Source: Parabacteroides sp. AM08-6
GTDB taxonomy: Bacteria > Bacteroidota > Bacteroidia > Bacteroidales > Tannerellaceae
Assembly: GCF_003473295.1 (NCBI RefSeq)
Contig: NZ_QRMP01000008.1
Span: forward strand, 67,007 to 131,006
Direction: 5' to 3'
Length of the DNA: 64,000 nucleotides
Part shown: positions 1-9,447 of the stretch, one piece after another
How positions within the stretch are numbered: the stretch's first letter is position 1
How the letters are laid out: each line of letters opens with the position of its first letter
Position numbers and translations under genes: made by a program
Notes under the pieces: generated by a model
Database searches by the model: none
What the model was told of the DNA's origin: nothing
Seen by the model: only the letters and a program-made list of their open reading frames with translations

Positions 1-1600
1 TCTGTCCGTGTCCTCTTTGAATAACTCCTTCTGCACATCTTTCACCATCGATTGCGGCCGAAACGATACCTCCGGCATAGCCTGCTCCTTCGCCGCAAGG
101 GAACAAGCCTTTCAATGTGACATGCTGAAAACTTTCCTTGTCCCTCAAAATGCGGACAGGAGCAGATGTACGAGTTTCCACTCCTATCATCAGAGCCTCA
201 TTCGTCAGAAACCCCTTGGATACTTTACCGAAATGACGGAACCCTTCCCGTAAACGACCGGTTACGAACTCCGGTATCCAGAAATGCAACGGAGAAGCCA
301 AAAGACCTGGAGTATAAGAAGATTCAGGCAAATCAAAGGAGTTCTTCTTTTGGATAAAATCTGCCATACGTTGAGCAGGAGCTGTCTGTTTCATTCCTCC
401 GTTCAGCCAGCACAATTCCTCCAAGCGCTCCTGAAAGGCCATCAGAGCCAAAGGAGAATCTGCTTTTATCTCTTCCCCGTCCAGCTGTAATTTCTCCTCT
501 TTCGTAAGGGCGGCAAAATCTTCAGGACGTATCTCGACCACCATTCCGGAGTTTGCCCAACGGGAACCGCGATTGGAAGGCGACATACCGTTCACCACCA
601 CTTGTTTAGGTCCGCTGGCAGCAGGCACAACAAAGCCACCCGGACACATGCAGAAAGAATAAACACCCCTACCGGTGGCCTGAGTGACAAAGCTATATTC
701 GGCAGCCGGAAGATACTCGCCACGCCCCTCTCTACGATGATATTGTATCTGGTCAATTAAAGCCTGCGGATGTTCCAGACGTACACCGACAGCAATACCT
801 TTCGCTTCAACCGGAATTTGTTGGCGATATAAATACCGATAGACATCACGGGCCGAATGACCGGTTGCCAGAATAACCGGGCCGTAAAAACTTTTACCGG
901 TATTCGTTTCAACGCCTACCACCTCGTTATTGCGGATAATCAGTGCATCCATGCGGGTCTCGAAATGAACCTCGCCTCCGCTACGGATAATTTGTTCACG
1001 GATATTTTCTATGACGCGGGGGAGTTTATCCGTCCCGATATGCGGATGGGCATCCGCGAGAATAGCAGTACTGGCTCCGAACTGGCAAAATACTTGCAGA
1101 ATCTTTTCCACCGACCCCCGTTTCTTACTCCGGGTGTAAAGTTTGCCATCCGAATAAGCACCGGCTCCTCCCTCTCCGAAACTATAATTGGACTCACTAT
1201 TGACCAGATGTTCACGGCTAATCAATGCAATATCCTTTTTACGTTCGCGCACATTCTTACCCCGTTCGATAATTATCGGACGGAGTCCCAGTTCTATCAG
1301 ACGCAAAGCGGCAAAAAGACCTCCGGGCCCCGCCCCTACAACTACAACCGGCTTTCCTCCGGAAACATCCGGATACGTTATCGACGGATATTCCGGTTCT
1401 TCTGGTTGCTCATTGATAAAGATACGAAGTCTTACATTCACATATATCGTACGTTGACGGGCATCAACTGAACGTTTCAATACCCGCACTGCATTGACAT
1501 CTTTCACAGGAGCACCCGTCTCACGGGCGGCCACACGTTTCAATGATTGCTCATTCACAGCCTCTTCCGGCAACAAACGGAGTTGTAATTCCTGTATCAT
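1..1600 (-). CDS. NAD(P)/FAD-dependent dehydrogenase (COG2509-like), 3' end cut by window edge
   Basis: The frame stays open from an ATG at 1600 to the left edge, giving at least 533 codons beginning MIQELQLRLLPEEAV. A dinucleotide-binding motif GAGPGG lies at about residues 89-94 after a roughly 85-residue N-terminal domain. Downstream segments such as GEGGAGAYSDGKLYTR and a late CGEGAGYAGGI segment match my recollection of the uncharacterised FAD-dependent dehydrogenase family, whose members are usually slightly above 500 residues, so only a few codons are probably missing. It should be a cytoplasmic flavoprotein; its substrate is unknown. The start lies two bases after the stop of the barrel gene upstream, so the two are probably co-transcribed. 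The family call is confident; function is open. Confidence 0.85.
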   Translation of the reverse strand, partial: MIQELQLRLLPEEAVNEQSLKRVAARETGAPVKDVNAVRVLKRSVDARQRTIYVNVRLRIFINEQPEEPEYPSITYPDVSGGKPVVVVGAGPGGLFAALRLIELGLRPIIIERGKNVRERKKDIALISREHLVNSESNYSFGEGGAGAYSDGKLYTRSKKRGSVEKILQVFCQFGASTAILADAHPHIGTDKLPRVIENIREQIIRSGGEVHFETRMDALIIRNNEVVGVETNTGKSFYGPVILATGHSARDVYRYLYRQQIPVEAKGIAVGVRLEHPQALIDQIQYHRREGRGEYLPAAEYSFVTQATGRGVYSFCMCPGGFVVPAASGPKQVVVNGMSPSNRGSRWANSGMVVEIRPEDFAALTKEEKLQLDGEEIKADSPLALMAFQERLEELCWLNGGMKQTAPAQRMADFIQKKNSFDLPESSYTPGLLASPLHFWIPEFVTGRLREGFRHFGKVSKGFLTNEALMIGVETRTSAPVRILRDKESFQHVTLKGLFPCGEGAGYAGGIVSAAIDGERCAEGVIQRGHGQ

Positions 1601-1602
1601 AT

Positions 1603-2310
1603 TTATTTCTTCAAATGCCAATAAAAGATTAAACCAACTTGTGTACGATACCCGCTCCAATCGGCGTCAAACACAGCCGGAGCACCCGAGTCGGAAGCAT
1701 GTAACCCTTTGAAAGGGTCCCATTCATATCCAACGCTTACATTCAACGCCGCATAGCGGCAAAGGCCGATTTTGACACCGAAAGCCGGTTCCACGAAAAA
1801 GTTGGTTCCGGACAATTTCCGCTCGTTTATAAAAGTTTGATCCGGCAATAAATCAAAAAACATATCTTCACTCAGCTTCACCTTATTCAATACAGCTCCT
1901 GCTGACAGCTGCAAATAAGGTTGGAAAGTCAGAAACCCAAGCGGTTCATTCGCTAAACGAAACCGGTAAAAAGCACCCAACTTGTAGCCTTTATCCCGCA
2001 TCTCGAAATAATAATGCCCGGAATAATCGGTCAGTCCTCTCTTTCCCGCCGTATTCATATAATTAAACAGAACACCGAAATGATGGTTTCCCCACTCCAT
2101 CCCGACCCGGGTATCCTGTGTCAAGTAACCAGGGAAATTATCAACAATCTCTGCCCCGTCAAAAGGGATTTCCGCATCTTTCAAATAATCTTTCATCTCC
2201 GACATCCGGTAATCGCCATAGCCAAAGTTATATTCGAGCGTCAAAGATTGAGCATGGCCCGACAGACCAAAAGTCAGCAATACATATAGAGTTAATAATA
2301 TTCGTTTCAT
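1603..2310 (-). CDS. Small outer-membrane beta-barrel protein, hypothetical
   Basis: This 235-residue protein starts with a signal peptide (MKRILLTLYVLLTFGLSGHA, cleavage predicted before QS). The mature part has alternating aromatic and polar strands, repeated G-x-aromatic patterns and a C-terminal strand ending in aromatic and basic residues, as in small OmpW/OmpX-like barrels of Bacteroidetes. No catalytic motif is visible. Its ATG overlaps the stop of the preceding lipoprotein gene by 4 bp, which suggests translational coupling, and the FAD dehydrogenase gene starts 2 bp after its stop. The barrel assignment is inferred from pattern rather than from a named domain. Confidence 0.75.
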   Translation of the reverse strand: MKRILLTLYVLLTFGLSGHAQSLTLEYNFGYGDYRMSEMKDYLKDAEIPFDGAEIVDNFPGYLTQDTRVGMEWGNHHFGVLFNYMNTAGKRGLTDYSGHYYFEMRDKGYKLGAFYRFRLANEPLGFLTFQPYLQLSAGAVLNKVKLSEDMFFDLLPDQTFINERKLSGTNFFVEPAFGVKIGLCRYAALNVSVGYEWDPFKGLHASDSGAPAVFDADWSGYRTQVGLIFYWHLKK

Positions 2311-4127
2311 TTCTGTATATAATTATCAAGATTTAAAGCATAACCGTTTCCAGCACATAAGGTATTCCCATATAACCAAAGATAAGAGGTATCCACATTT
2401 CCGGATAATAACTCATCTCCGCTTTGTGGGTTTAGAATGACAAAACGTTCCCTGTTGGCAAGCAATAAATAACCGGTTTTAGGGTCAACATTCCGTACTT
2501 CCAATTCCGGATAACTGAATGTCCGTAGTGTAGAGAAACTATTGGAACAGTCATACATCGTCACTTTATTGCCATCGGAAACAAACAGCCGCTCAGAATG
2601 CAGCAAATCCAGACACCAAGAGGTGAAAGGCGCAGACAATTTACCGATAGGATGACATTGATAATTGTCAAATCCGGCCACACTCAATTCTCCCTTATAT
2701 TCATAATACATATACTTGGCATCAGGTGTCACATACGTTTCCGTCACACTTCCAAGTCCTTCCGGCAAAGCGAACCGACGTTCTTCCTTTGCCGTAGGCA
2801 CATCATACACAATCCCTGTCAATTTTGTATCTTCATTTAAGAATGTAATCAGTTTTCCGTCTTTAGTCAGAGCCATCCGCCCGGTAAAACTAACCGGGTG
2901 CTCCACTGACAAAAGAGTAGCCTGCTTCATGCTGCTATTTTCAAATATTTCGATACCCCAAACATGGAGGGCCGCCATTCGTGTATCGTAAACAGAGAAA
3001 GCATATGCTTCTACATTGGGTTGTTGAGTACTATTAAATTGCGCAACCTGGCTACAATCGGGCAAACGCCAACTGGTGACTTCATTGTACGAACTTACAT
3101 ACAACCTGTCCTCTTGTAAATTATAGCCATAACGAGGCCAGTTCCCATTAGGAGTAACAGGTACACCCAGCTCCAAACCTCTCTCCACGACATAAGTATA
3201 ATCCATCCAACGGTCGGCCACATCAAATGCTTTAAACCGCAATTCAATCCATTGAGACACATCACTGAAACCGGCGATGGGGATATCCACAGAACTGCCA
3301 TTCGGAACGTTATCTGCGATTAATTTATCTTTATAATAAACGCTTGCTACCGAACGATAAGGATTATTCCAAGATAAACGAACCTTATCCAAAGCCAAAT
3401 GTTCTATTTTCACTTGCGGATCTACCGCTTTCAATTCAGTCTTCCCCAATGAATAGGGACGGATACTTTCGTCTTTGAAATAAATAAAGACTTCGTACGT
3501 ACAAGCTTCACCCACGTAACCTCTGTCCACAAAAGTATGGCTATCGAAACTGCCAATTTTCCTTTCATAGGAATAATGGGGTTTGGAATAGACAATCCGA
3601 TAATGGTCAAATTGAGCACGCAGGTCTTCTTCTGTCTCCCACGAAAGTTCTATATACCCTTCTTCATTCACCCGGTAAGCCAGAGGGATATCCCCTGTTT
3701 CCCGAACAAAAACTTTCACGGGCCACGTTTTCTCCCCGATAAAAGCTTCTCCATTTGCTTGGTCGAGAAGGCTGCCGCTATTCGTTTTCAGATAAATCCG
3801 GCAACTCAGTTCGTGCATTCCGTTGGAAAGATGGTCTGTATTTACATAAAAGTCACCTGATGCCCCTTCCATTTCCCATTTCTGGTCATCTATTTCAAAC
3901 TCACACTTCAAAAACCGATAACCGGGAACCCGTATACTGTAAGCAATGGAAGTAGAGCCTTCTATATAAATTTGCTCCCCTACCGGTACGCCCCAAAGCT
4001 CTATTTCAGCATGTACATCATCTGCCGACGGTACTTCCAGTTCTACTAAATTCTCTCCTGTTTCATATTCGCAGCCCGCTAACAAAATAAACAGACTCAA
4101 AAACAGATAAACAACTCTCCTCTTCAT
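2307..4127 (-). CDS. Surface or periplasmic lipoprotein with FnIII-like and beta-propeller-like regions
   Basis: The 606-residue product begins with a lipoprotein signal peptide and lipobox (LLAGC, Cys19), so it is predicted to be lipidated. Residues of about 150-320 contain two stretches resembling fibronectin type III repeats (LSWETEEDLRAQFDHYRIVY and VRLSWNNPYRSV). The C-terminal half from about residue 330 has recurring short beta segments with LYVSS, KLITFL and YMYYEY-like blades, suggesting a WD40/YVTN-like propeller. No enzyme motif is seen. It is coupled by a 4-bp overlap to the downstream barrel gene, and the pair may form one envelope complex. Domain names are structural impressions and need a profile search. 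Confidence 0.75.
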   Translation of the reverse strand: MKRRVVYLFLSLFILLAGCEYETGENLVELEVPSADDVHAEIELWGVPVGEQIYIEGSTSIAYSIRVPGYRFLKCEFEIDDQKWEMEGASGDFYVNTDHLSNGMHELSCRIYLKTNSGSLLDQANGEAFIGEKTWPVKVFVRETGDIPLAYRVNEEGYIELSWETEEDLRAQFDHYRIVYSKPHYSYERKIGSFDSHTFVDRGYVGEACTYEVFIYFKDESIRPYSLGKTELKAVDPQVKIEHLALDKVRLSWNNPYRSVASVYYKDKLIADNVPNGSSVDIPIAGFSDVSQWIELRFKAFDVADRWMDYTYVVERGLELGVPVTPNGNWPRYGYNLQEDRLYVSSYNEVTSWRLPDCSQVAQFNSTQQPNVEAYAFSVYDTRMAALHVWGIEIFENSSMKQATLLSVEHPVSFTGRMALTKDGKLITFLNEDTKLTGIVYDVPTAKEERRFALPEGLGSVTETYVTPDAKYMYYEYKGELSVAGFDNYQCHPIGKLSAPFTSWCLDLLHSERLFVSDGNKVTMYDCSNSFSTLRTFSYPELEVRNVDPKTGYLLLANRERFVILNPQSGDELLSGNVDTSYLWLYGNTLCAGNGYALNLDNYIQK

Positions 4128-4148
4128 CTTCTCTCTTTTATTCTTTAA

Positions 4149-5519
4149 TTATCCGAACAACTGCCGGAAAGCTTCTTCTACTTTTTTTACCTGAACGATT
4201 TGTATCTGACACTTAGACGTATCAAATCCTTTCAAATTATTGTGCGGGATAATGATACGGGAAAAGCCTAATTTTTCCGCTTCCAGGATACGTTGTTCGA
4301 TACGATTAACCGGACGGATTTCTCCCGATAGTCCGACTTCACCGCACATACAGATGCCCGGCTCGATACTGATGTCCAAACTCGATGAAAGTACCGCACT
4401 AATAACAGCCAAATCGATAGCCGGGTCGTTCACTTTCAGTCCACCGGCAATATTGAGAAACACATCCTTTTGTATCAATTTAAACCCTGCCCGCTTTTCC
4501 AAAACAGCCAGCAGCATATTCATACGCCGAAGGTCAAATCCGGTAGCACTCCGCTGCGGAGTTCCATAAACAGCAGAACTTACCAATGCTTGCGTTTCAA
4601 TCAGAAAAGGCCGAATTCCTTCGATAGCAGCCGCAATGGCAACTCCACTTAAACCTTCATGATTTTGCGTCAGCAATAACTCCGAAGGATTGCTGACTTC
4701 ACGCAATCCATCCTGACGCATTTCATAAATACCCAGCTCGGCTGTACTGCCAAAACGATTCTTAATACTGCGCAAAATACGATACATATAATGTTGGTCG
4801 CCTTCAAACTGAAGCACCGTATCGACAATATGTTCCAAAACTTTCGGTCCGGCAATACTACCTTCTTTATTAATATGACCTATCAACAGGACAGGGACAC
4901 CGCTTTCCTTGGCATATTTAAGGATAGCAGCACTACATTCGCGTACTTGCGAAATGCTGCCGGGAGAAGATTCTACCAGTTCCGTATAGATAGTTTGTAT
5001 GGAATCGATTATCAACAAGTCCGGTTTGACATTTTCCGCTTGTACAAAGATGTGTTCAAGATTGGTTTCACTGAGGATAAAACAGTCTGGATTTTGATAC
5101 TTCAAACGGTCGGCACGAAGTTTAAGCTGACGGCTACTTTCCTCTCCGGAAACATATAAGGTCTTTAATCCGTTCAGCCCCAGAATGGTTTGTAGTACTA
5201 ATGTAGACTTCCCGATACCCGGTTCTCCTCCTATCAGGACCAGCGAACCTTTTACCAATCCTCCTCCCAATACACGATTCAATTCATTGTCATGCAAATC
5301 GATACGCTCTTCTTCTTCAGAAGTTATATCACGGAGCAGTACAGGACGTACCTTACCGCTTTCCATAATACCGGGAACTACCCGTTTCGAAGCCGGTTCT
5401 TTTGTCACGACCTCTTCCACATAAGTATTCCATTCACCACAATTAGGACATTTACCTATCCATTTCGGAGAGTCGGCCCCACAATTGGAACAGACATATA
5501 CTGTTTTCGTCTTAGCCAT
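4149..5519 (-). CDS. radA: DNA repair protein RadA
   Basis: RadA is a RecA-like, DnaB-type helicase acting in branch migration during recombination. The 456-residue length is typical. An N-terminal C4 zinc finger is visible (C10, C13, C24, C27 with CPNCGEW), then Walker A GGEPGIGKST at about residues 97-106, the RadA signature KNRFGS near residue 250, and a C-terminal Lon-protease-like domain (VNDPAIDLAVISAVLSS and GEVGLSGEIRPV). The TATCTTTG box at 5539-5546 could be a -7 element, which would give it a promoter separate from the glycosyltransferase gene upstream. The lipoprotein gene follows after 21 bp. Confidence 0.97.
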   Translation of the reverse strand: MAKTKTVYVCSNCGADSPKWIGKCPNCGEWNTYVEEVVTKEPASKRVVPGIMESGKVRPVLLRDITSEEEERIDLHDNELNRVLGGGLVKGSLVLIGGEPGIGKSTLVLQTILGLNGLKTLYVSGEESSRQLKLRADRLKYQNPDCFILSETNLEHIFVQAENVKPDLLIIDSIQTIYTELVESSPGSISQVRECSAAILKYAKESGVPVLLIGHINKEGSIAGPKVLEHIVDTVLQFEGDQHYMYRILRSIKNRFGSTAELGIYEMRQDGLREVSNPSELLLTQNHEGLSGVAIAAAIEGIRPFLIETQALVSSAVYGTPQRSATGFDLRRMNMLLAVLEKRAGFKLIQKDVFLNIAGGLKVNDPAIDLAVISAVLSSSLDISIEPGICMCGEVGLSGEIRPVNRIEQRILEAEKLGFSRIIIPHNNLKGFDTSKCQIQIVQVKKVEEAFRQLFG

Positions 5520-5574
5520 ACACCTCGATTGTTTGTCGCAAAGATACGGAAAGTTAATAATATAGAAACAGACA

Positions 5575-6387
5575 CTATATTCTTTTATGCTTCCAGAAAA
5601 AATAAAACAGAGCTTTCATATGTACCCAACTCATGCGGGAGAATAAACGCTTACTCGTTATCTGCTGATACTCATGTATAAAAGACACAGAAGGAAGATA
5701 ACAAACTTTCCACCCTAAAATTCCTGCCCGCAAACAAAAATCGGCATCTTCCGGGCCGTAAAAAATATGTTCGTCCAACAGTCCGACTTGTTCAATCGCC
5801 TTTTTTCGTATAAACTGGCAGGCACCGATGATATATTCCACTTCAAAAGCATCGGATAGCTTCATCTGCCGATGATAAAACTGAGACTCATTCAGACGCT
5901 CTATCCGACTTTTCATCCAATCTGCCCCTTTACATTTCTTTAATAAGGAACTGAGTACATTATACATTTTGAAACGGAAGGAAGGATAACGACGGCAACT
6001 ATCCTGAACCTGACCTGCCGAATTTACTAATTTACAACCGCAAAGCCCGCAATCATCATGTGTATCCATATATTCCGTCATCGCCTCCCGGGCCTCTCTA
6101 TTCACCACTGTATCGATATCCAACAACCAGACAAATCGTCCTTTTGCTTGTCGCAATCCGATGTTACGGGCTTTTGCCACACCCAGATTTCTCGTTTGCG
6201 GGAAAAAAGAGACATCCGGCCTGTTTATATAAGGCAACAGAAGTTCGCGTGTGGTATCCGTCGAATTGTTATCAATCAGGATAAACTCCCGTTTCATTCC
6301 TTCAGTAGCCCTCCATACGGAATCCAGGCAATCTTTCACAAACCGGTCGGAATTCCAAGTGATAAGAATAATGCTAAGTTCCATCAT
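5575..6387 (-). CDS. Family 2 glycosyltransferase
   Basis: This 270-residue protein has the GT-A fold hallmarks of GT2 enzymes. ELSIILITWNSDRFVKDCLDSV is followed by LIDNNSTD near residue 40 and the metal-binding LLDIDTVVN segment near residue 90 (a DxD variant). An FYGPEDADFCLR motif near residue 220 is typical of rhamnosyl- and related transferases. No transmembrane segment is evident, so it is probably cytoplasmic or peripheral. It follows the radical SAM gene with a 1-bp gap and is likely co-transcribed with it. Donor and acceptor sugars cannot be told from the sequence. Two adjacent ATGs (6387 and 6384) are possible starts. Confidence 0.88.
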   Translation of the reverse strand: MMELSIILITWNSDRFVKDCLDSVWRATEGMKREFILIDNNSTDTTRELLLPYINRPDVSFFPQTRNLGVAKARNIGLRQAKGRFVWLLDIDTVVNREAREAMTEYMDTHDDCGLCGCKLVNSAGQVQDSCRRYPSFRFKMYNVLSSLLKKCKGADWMKSRIERLNESQFYHRQMKLSDAFEVEYIIGACQFIRKKAIEQVGLLDEHIFYGPEDADFCLRAGILGWKVCYLPSVSFIHEYQQITSKRLFSRMSWVHMKALFYFFWKHKRI

Positions 6388-6388
6388 C

Positions 6389-7834
6389 TTACCCGAATAA
6401 CTTTATCTTCAATGCAGCCAACGCAATGCGAAAATCATGAAAAGAAGAGAATTTCCGCATATTCCGCCAAACAAAGGACGGGGAAAGGAAAAAACGCAGA
6501 TTATTGCGAAACAGCAATCTTTCCATTTGTTCAGAAGTTAGATTCGGATAACTCAAAATAGAATTACGTTGTACATCCGTAGGCGTATATTCTCCCCCTT
6601 TTATCCAGCCATTCTCCTTAGCCAATTCGTAAAATTCCGTAGCAGGAAAAGGAGACACAATATTAAACATCACCTGGTCCACTTTCAATTGTTTTGCTTT
6701 ACGCAATGTATCCCGGATGGTTTCTTCCGTCTCTATCGGACTGGTACCAATCAGTATATTCAGTTTGACAGGCACCTTGTACTTCTTCAATAAACGAATG
6801 GCGGAATAAATCTGTGCTTCCGTAATTCCTTTCTTTATATAACGCAGGATATCATCATTAAATGATTCAACTCCTAAGTCGACATACCGGCAGTCATACT
6901 CACTTAGCATGGCGGCAATCTCTTCGTTAATAGCATCGACACGTGCCTGACATCCCCAGACAAGCTGATGTTTCTTCAATGCCTCACCTATCACTTTCAG
7001 GCGTTTGGACGTAACGATAAAGTTATCATCCATAAATCCGATAGCCCGAAATCCCTGTGCCGCCAGTTCTTCTATTTCGGCAACAACATTTTCCGGTGAA
7101 CGGAAACCGATAGGTGGTTTCTTCCCCTCATGTTCCTTTTTATATTCTATCTCTCTGGCAAAAGTAAGCGAACTGGGCACGCAATAAATACAATGAAACG
7201 GACAGTTGCGTGATGTTACCACCGACATGTAGGGAGAGACTTTCAATTTCGGATTGGAGAAAACATAATTCTGAATAAAATGAATAGCTGGAAAAGGTAA
7301 CTCATCCAAATTTTTAATAAGCGGACGAGCAGGGTTATTAATTACTTTTCCCGATACCGAATCGAGATAAGAAATACCTTTTATATTCCTCCAATCGCTA
7401 CCTGTAGCCAAGAGAGTAATTAACTCGTCGACAGTCTCCTCCGGCTCTCCACGAACCACAATCGAAGCCGTATTCTCCAACAACAAGGAAGTAAAATAAG
7501 TTCCTCCCGGACCTAAAAATACAGAAACAGCTTCTGGCCGTTGCTTATAAATAAACGCTTGAAGCTCTTTGTCGGTCGGGATAGAAAGATTGACAGTCCA
7601 AAAGAAATAGCAATCACTATTATCTTCCCGAAGAAAGTCAAAACAATCTTCTTTCGTTCCTCCAGCCAATACAAAGTTCTTATATTGTACATTCCATCCC
7701 TTCTTTTCCAGTACAGCCGCTACAGTAAGTTCATAAATATTCGGCATATCGTAAACTACGCGCGTACACCCGGCAGTACGTTCCGCCGGTTTGTAACCAT
7801 CTAACGAAGGAGGAGTAATAAATGTTATTTTCAT
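6389..7834 (-). CDS. B12-binding-type radical SAM protein
   Basis: The ATG at 7834 is chosen because it gives MKITFITPPSLDGY, the usual start of this class; the longer frame begins at a TTG in poor context. The 481-residue protein has an N-terminal Rossmann-like cobalamin-binding-type domain (about 1-170, with GPGGTYFTSLLL), then the radical SAM cluster motif C211-x3-C215-x2-C218 (CPFHCIYC), GFMDDNF near residue 280, and a C-terminal helical part. The canonical DxHxxG cobalamin motif is not obvious, so B12 binding is uncertain. Relatives modify lipids, hopanoids or natural products. The glycosyltransferase follows 1 bp later, suggesting a shared envelope-modification role, which is inference. 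Confidence 0.88.
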   Translation of the reverse strand: MKITFITPPSLDGYKPAERTAGCTRVVYDMPNIYELTVAAVLEKKGWNVQYKNFVLAGGTKEDCFDFLREDNSDCYFFWTVNLSIPTDKELQAFIYKQRPEAVSVFLGPGGTYFTSLLLENTASIVVRGEPEETVDELITLLATGSDWRNIKGISYLDSVSGKVINNPARPLIKNLDELPFPAIHFIQNYVFSNPKLKVSPYMSVVTSRNCPFHCIYCVPSSLTFAREIEYKKEHEGKKPPIGFRSPENVVAEIEELAAQGFRAIGFMDDNFIVTSKRLKVIGEALKKHQLVWGCQARVDAINEEIAAMLSEYDCRYVDLGVESFNDDILRYIKKGITEAQIYSAIRLLKKYKVPVKLNILIGTSPIETEETIRDTLRKAKQLKVDQVMFNIVSPFPATEFYELAKENGWIKGGEYTPTDVQRNSILSYPNLTSEQMERLLFRNNLRFFLSPSFVWRNMRKFSSFHDFRIALAALKIKLFG

Positions 7835-7873
7835 ATTTGCCACATACCAGATTAGTTGTTTATTCCCCAAAAG

Positions 7874-8827
7874 TTAGCTGAATAAATCAAGAGTCAATTG
7901 CTTCTTCTCTGCCTCCAGCTTACGAAGGTGGCGTTTACCTTGGGGAGTAATGATTTCCAGCTTATCGAAACGGGTACGAATAACGGTACGTACCGTATAA
8001 CTTATATTAACGGTTTCGCCCAACTCACTCAACTTACGTTCTATTTCCAGCACGCAATCGATACACATACCGCTTACAAATGAAATCTTTTCATCAAACA
8101 TCTGTTTCTTGAAATCTTCATCACACATATAGAAATCAATGGTTTCACCCCCTTTATTGTAAATACCTTTCCAGCGGTAGCGACTGTCTTTCAAGACAGG
8201 TGAAATTATCTCGATAGTTGCTTTATTATCTTTCACCATCGGCAAATCGTCCGAACGGAGAATATAATAATCAAACTGTTCACGTTTTACTTCCAATGAA
8301 CCGGAACGACTGCGGTTGTTTTCATTCAATTCCCGGAAAGTTATCTTTGTCACTTTCGGATACCCCCGTAAAGCCTCATAAAAGTTTGATTTATATTTAC
8401 AAAAGCGAGGCATTGAGCTTAATAAATCGACTAATTCATGCGGAATAAGCGCTCCGGGAGTCTTCAACTTCAGATTACGACGAAGAATAGCCAGTTCTTT
8501 CTGCATTTTCTCTTCGTCTGCAACGGTACGGTCGGCAATAGGTTGTCCGCCAACCGATAAGGAAGGACGAGTAAATATCTGCATGAATAAATTCAACACA
8601 ATTGAGATGGAACGGGAACTTTCACCGGCAACCGACCGTATATCCCGGAATCCCTCTTGGGCGCAAGGTTCATCGTAAATCGTCATTTTTACGTCCAACA
8701 TATCAGCCAATACCCGTAATGCAGTAAGGACTTCCTTCTCACAGCGATGTCGAATCAGAGCATCCATATAGTTGGATTTATCGTTGAAGTAGTATCGTAG
8801 TTCAAGTTTGTTATCAAACTTTATCAT
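7874..8827 (-). CDS. Conserved hypothetical protein, no recognised domain
   Basis: I do not recognise this 317-residue protein. It has no signal peptide or membrane segment. It is rich in charged residues, with Arg/Lys-rich helices at about residues 110-125 and a C-terminal KRHLRKLEAEKKQLTLDLFS helix. A central DYYILRSDD segment and a late SFVSGMCIDCVLEIERKL segment contain the few cysteines. It sits 49 bp after the DUF2148 gene and 39 bp before the radical SAM gene, so it is probably an operon member. A cytoplasmic accessory or nucleic-acid-binding role is possible but unsupported. Confidence 0.75.
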   Translation of the reverse strand: MIKFDNKLELRYYFNDKSNYMDALIRHRCEKEVLTALRVLADMLDVKMTIYDEPCAQEGFRDIRSVAGESSRSISIVLNLFMQIFTRPSLSVGGQPIADRTVADEEKMQKELAILRRNLKLKTPGALIPHELVDLLSSMPRFCKYKSNFYEALRGYPKVTKITFRELNENNRSRSGSLEVKREQFDYYILRSDDLPMVKDNKATIEIISPVLKDSRYRWKGIYNKGGETIDFYMCDEDFKKQMFDEKISFVSGMCIDCVLEIERKLSELGETVNISYTVRTVIRTRFDKLEIITPQGKRHLRKLEAEKKQLTLDLFS

Positions 8828-8876
8828 GATGATTTTTATTAAGAATTAAGTATCAAAGATTTTTACCGGCAAATAT

Positions 8877-9413
8877 TTATTTATCCGTTTTCGGTTTCCG
8901 GTCAAAGAACGGATTTTTCGACGAGGCGCTTACCGGTATAGCCATAACCGAACCGCAGCCTTCCAACCATCCCATTTTCTGGGCCGCCAAGCCGGCACTA
9001 AACATCACCCGGGTATCCAAACGCCAATCCGCAGCCGTTGCACAAGCCGAACCTATTGCTATTCCCAAATCAACAGAATTAATTGTGCAAGGGACAGCAG
9101 CCGGTTTTTCCACACAGGTTTTAAAACCGCAGTGCGCACAATTCAAACCTTGCACCTGTTGACGAGTACCTATAATCAAAATAGCTTCCGCCTGCAATAT
9201 ATTATCCGCGTCACGTAAGAAAAACTTCAGACCTGTCTCTCCGGACATTTCTATCAGCTTATCCGAAAGGCGACGAATATCTCCATCCGTTACCATTGCA
9301 ATCTCGATAATATCAATTCCCTTACCTTTCGGGGCGGTACGGGCAGCAGTCATCATCTGACAGACTGCTTGTAAAACATGCTCGTGTCGTATTCCTCTTT
9401 CGTTCTGTATCAT
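8877..9413 (-). CDS. DUF2148 ferredoxin-domain protein
   Basis: The 178-residue sequence matches the DUF2148 (COG4739) pattern. An N-terminal segment covers the whole family motif region (AARTAPKGKGID and FFLRDADN), followed by a cysteine cluster GLNCAHCGFKTCVEK with a further Cys in AVPCTINSVDLGIAIGSA, and a C-terminal MGWLEGCGSVMAIPVSAS segment. The cysteines are spaced as if for an iron-sulfur centre. The family is uncharacterised and is found mainly in anaerobes. The neighbouring KamA-like radical SAM gene ends 34 bp upstream, which makes an electron-transfer link conceivable but unproven. Confidence 0.85.
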   Translation of the reverse strand: MIQNERGIRHEHVLQAVCQMMTAARTAPKGKGIDIIEIAMVTDGDIRRLSDKLIEMSGETGLKFFLRDADNILQAEAILIIGTRQQVQGLNCAHCGFKTCVEKPAAVPCTINSVDLGIAIGSACATAADWRLDTRVMFSAGLAAQKMGWLEGCGSVMAIPVSASSKNPFFDRKPKTDK

Positions 9414-9447
9414 ATTCTATTGGTTTAGTAGGAACAAAGATACGCTT

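Noticed and set aside
857..1471. Plus-strand open frame of 204 codons
   Set aside because: It lies wholly within the minus-strand FAD dehydrogenase gene, which has clear family motifs; the plus-strand translation shows no domain.
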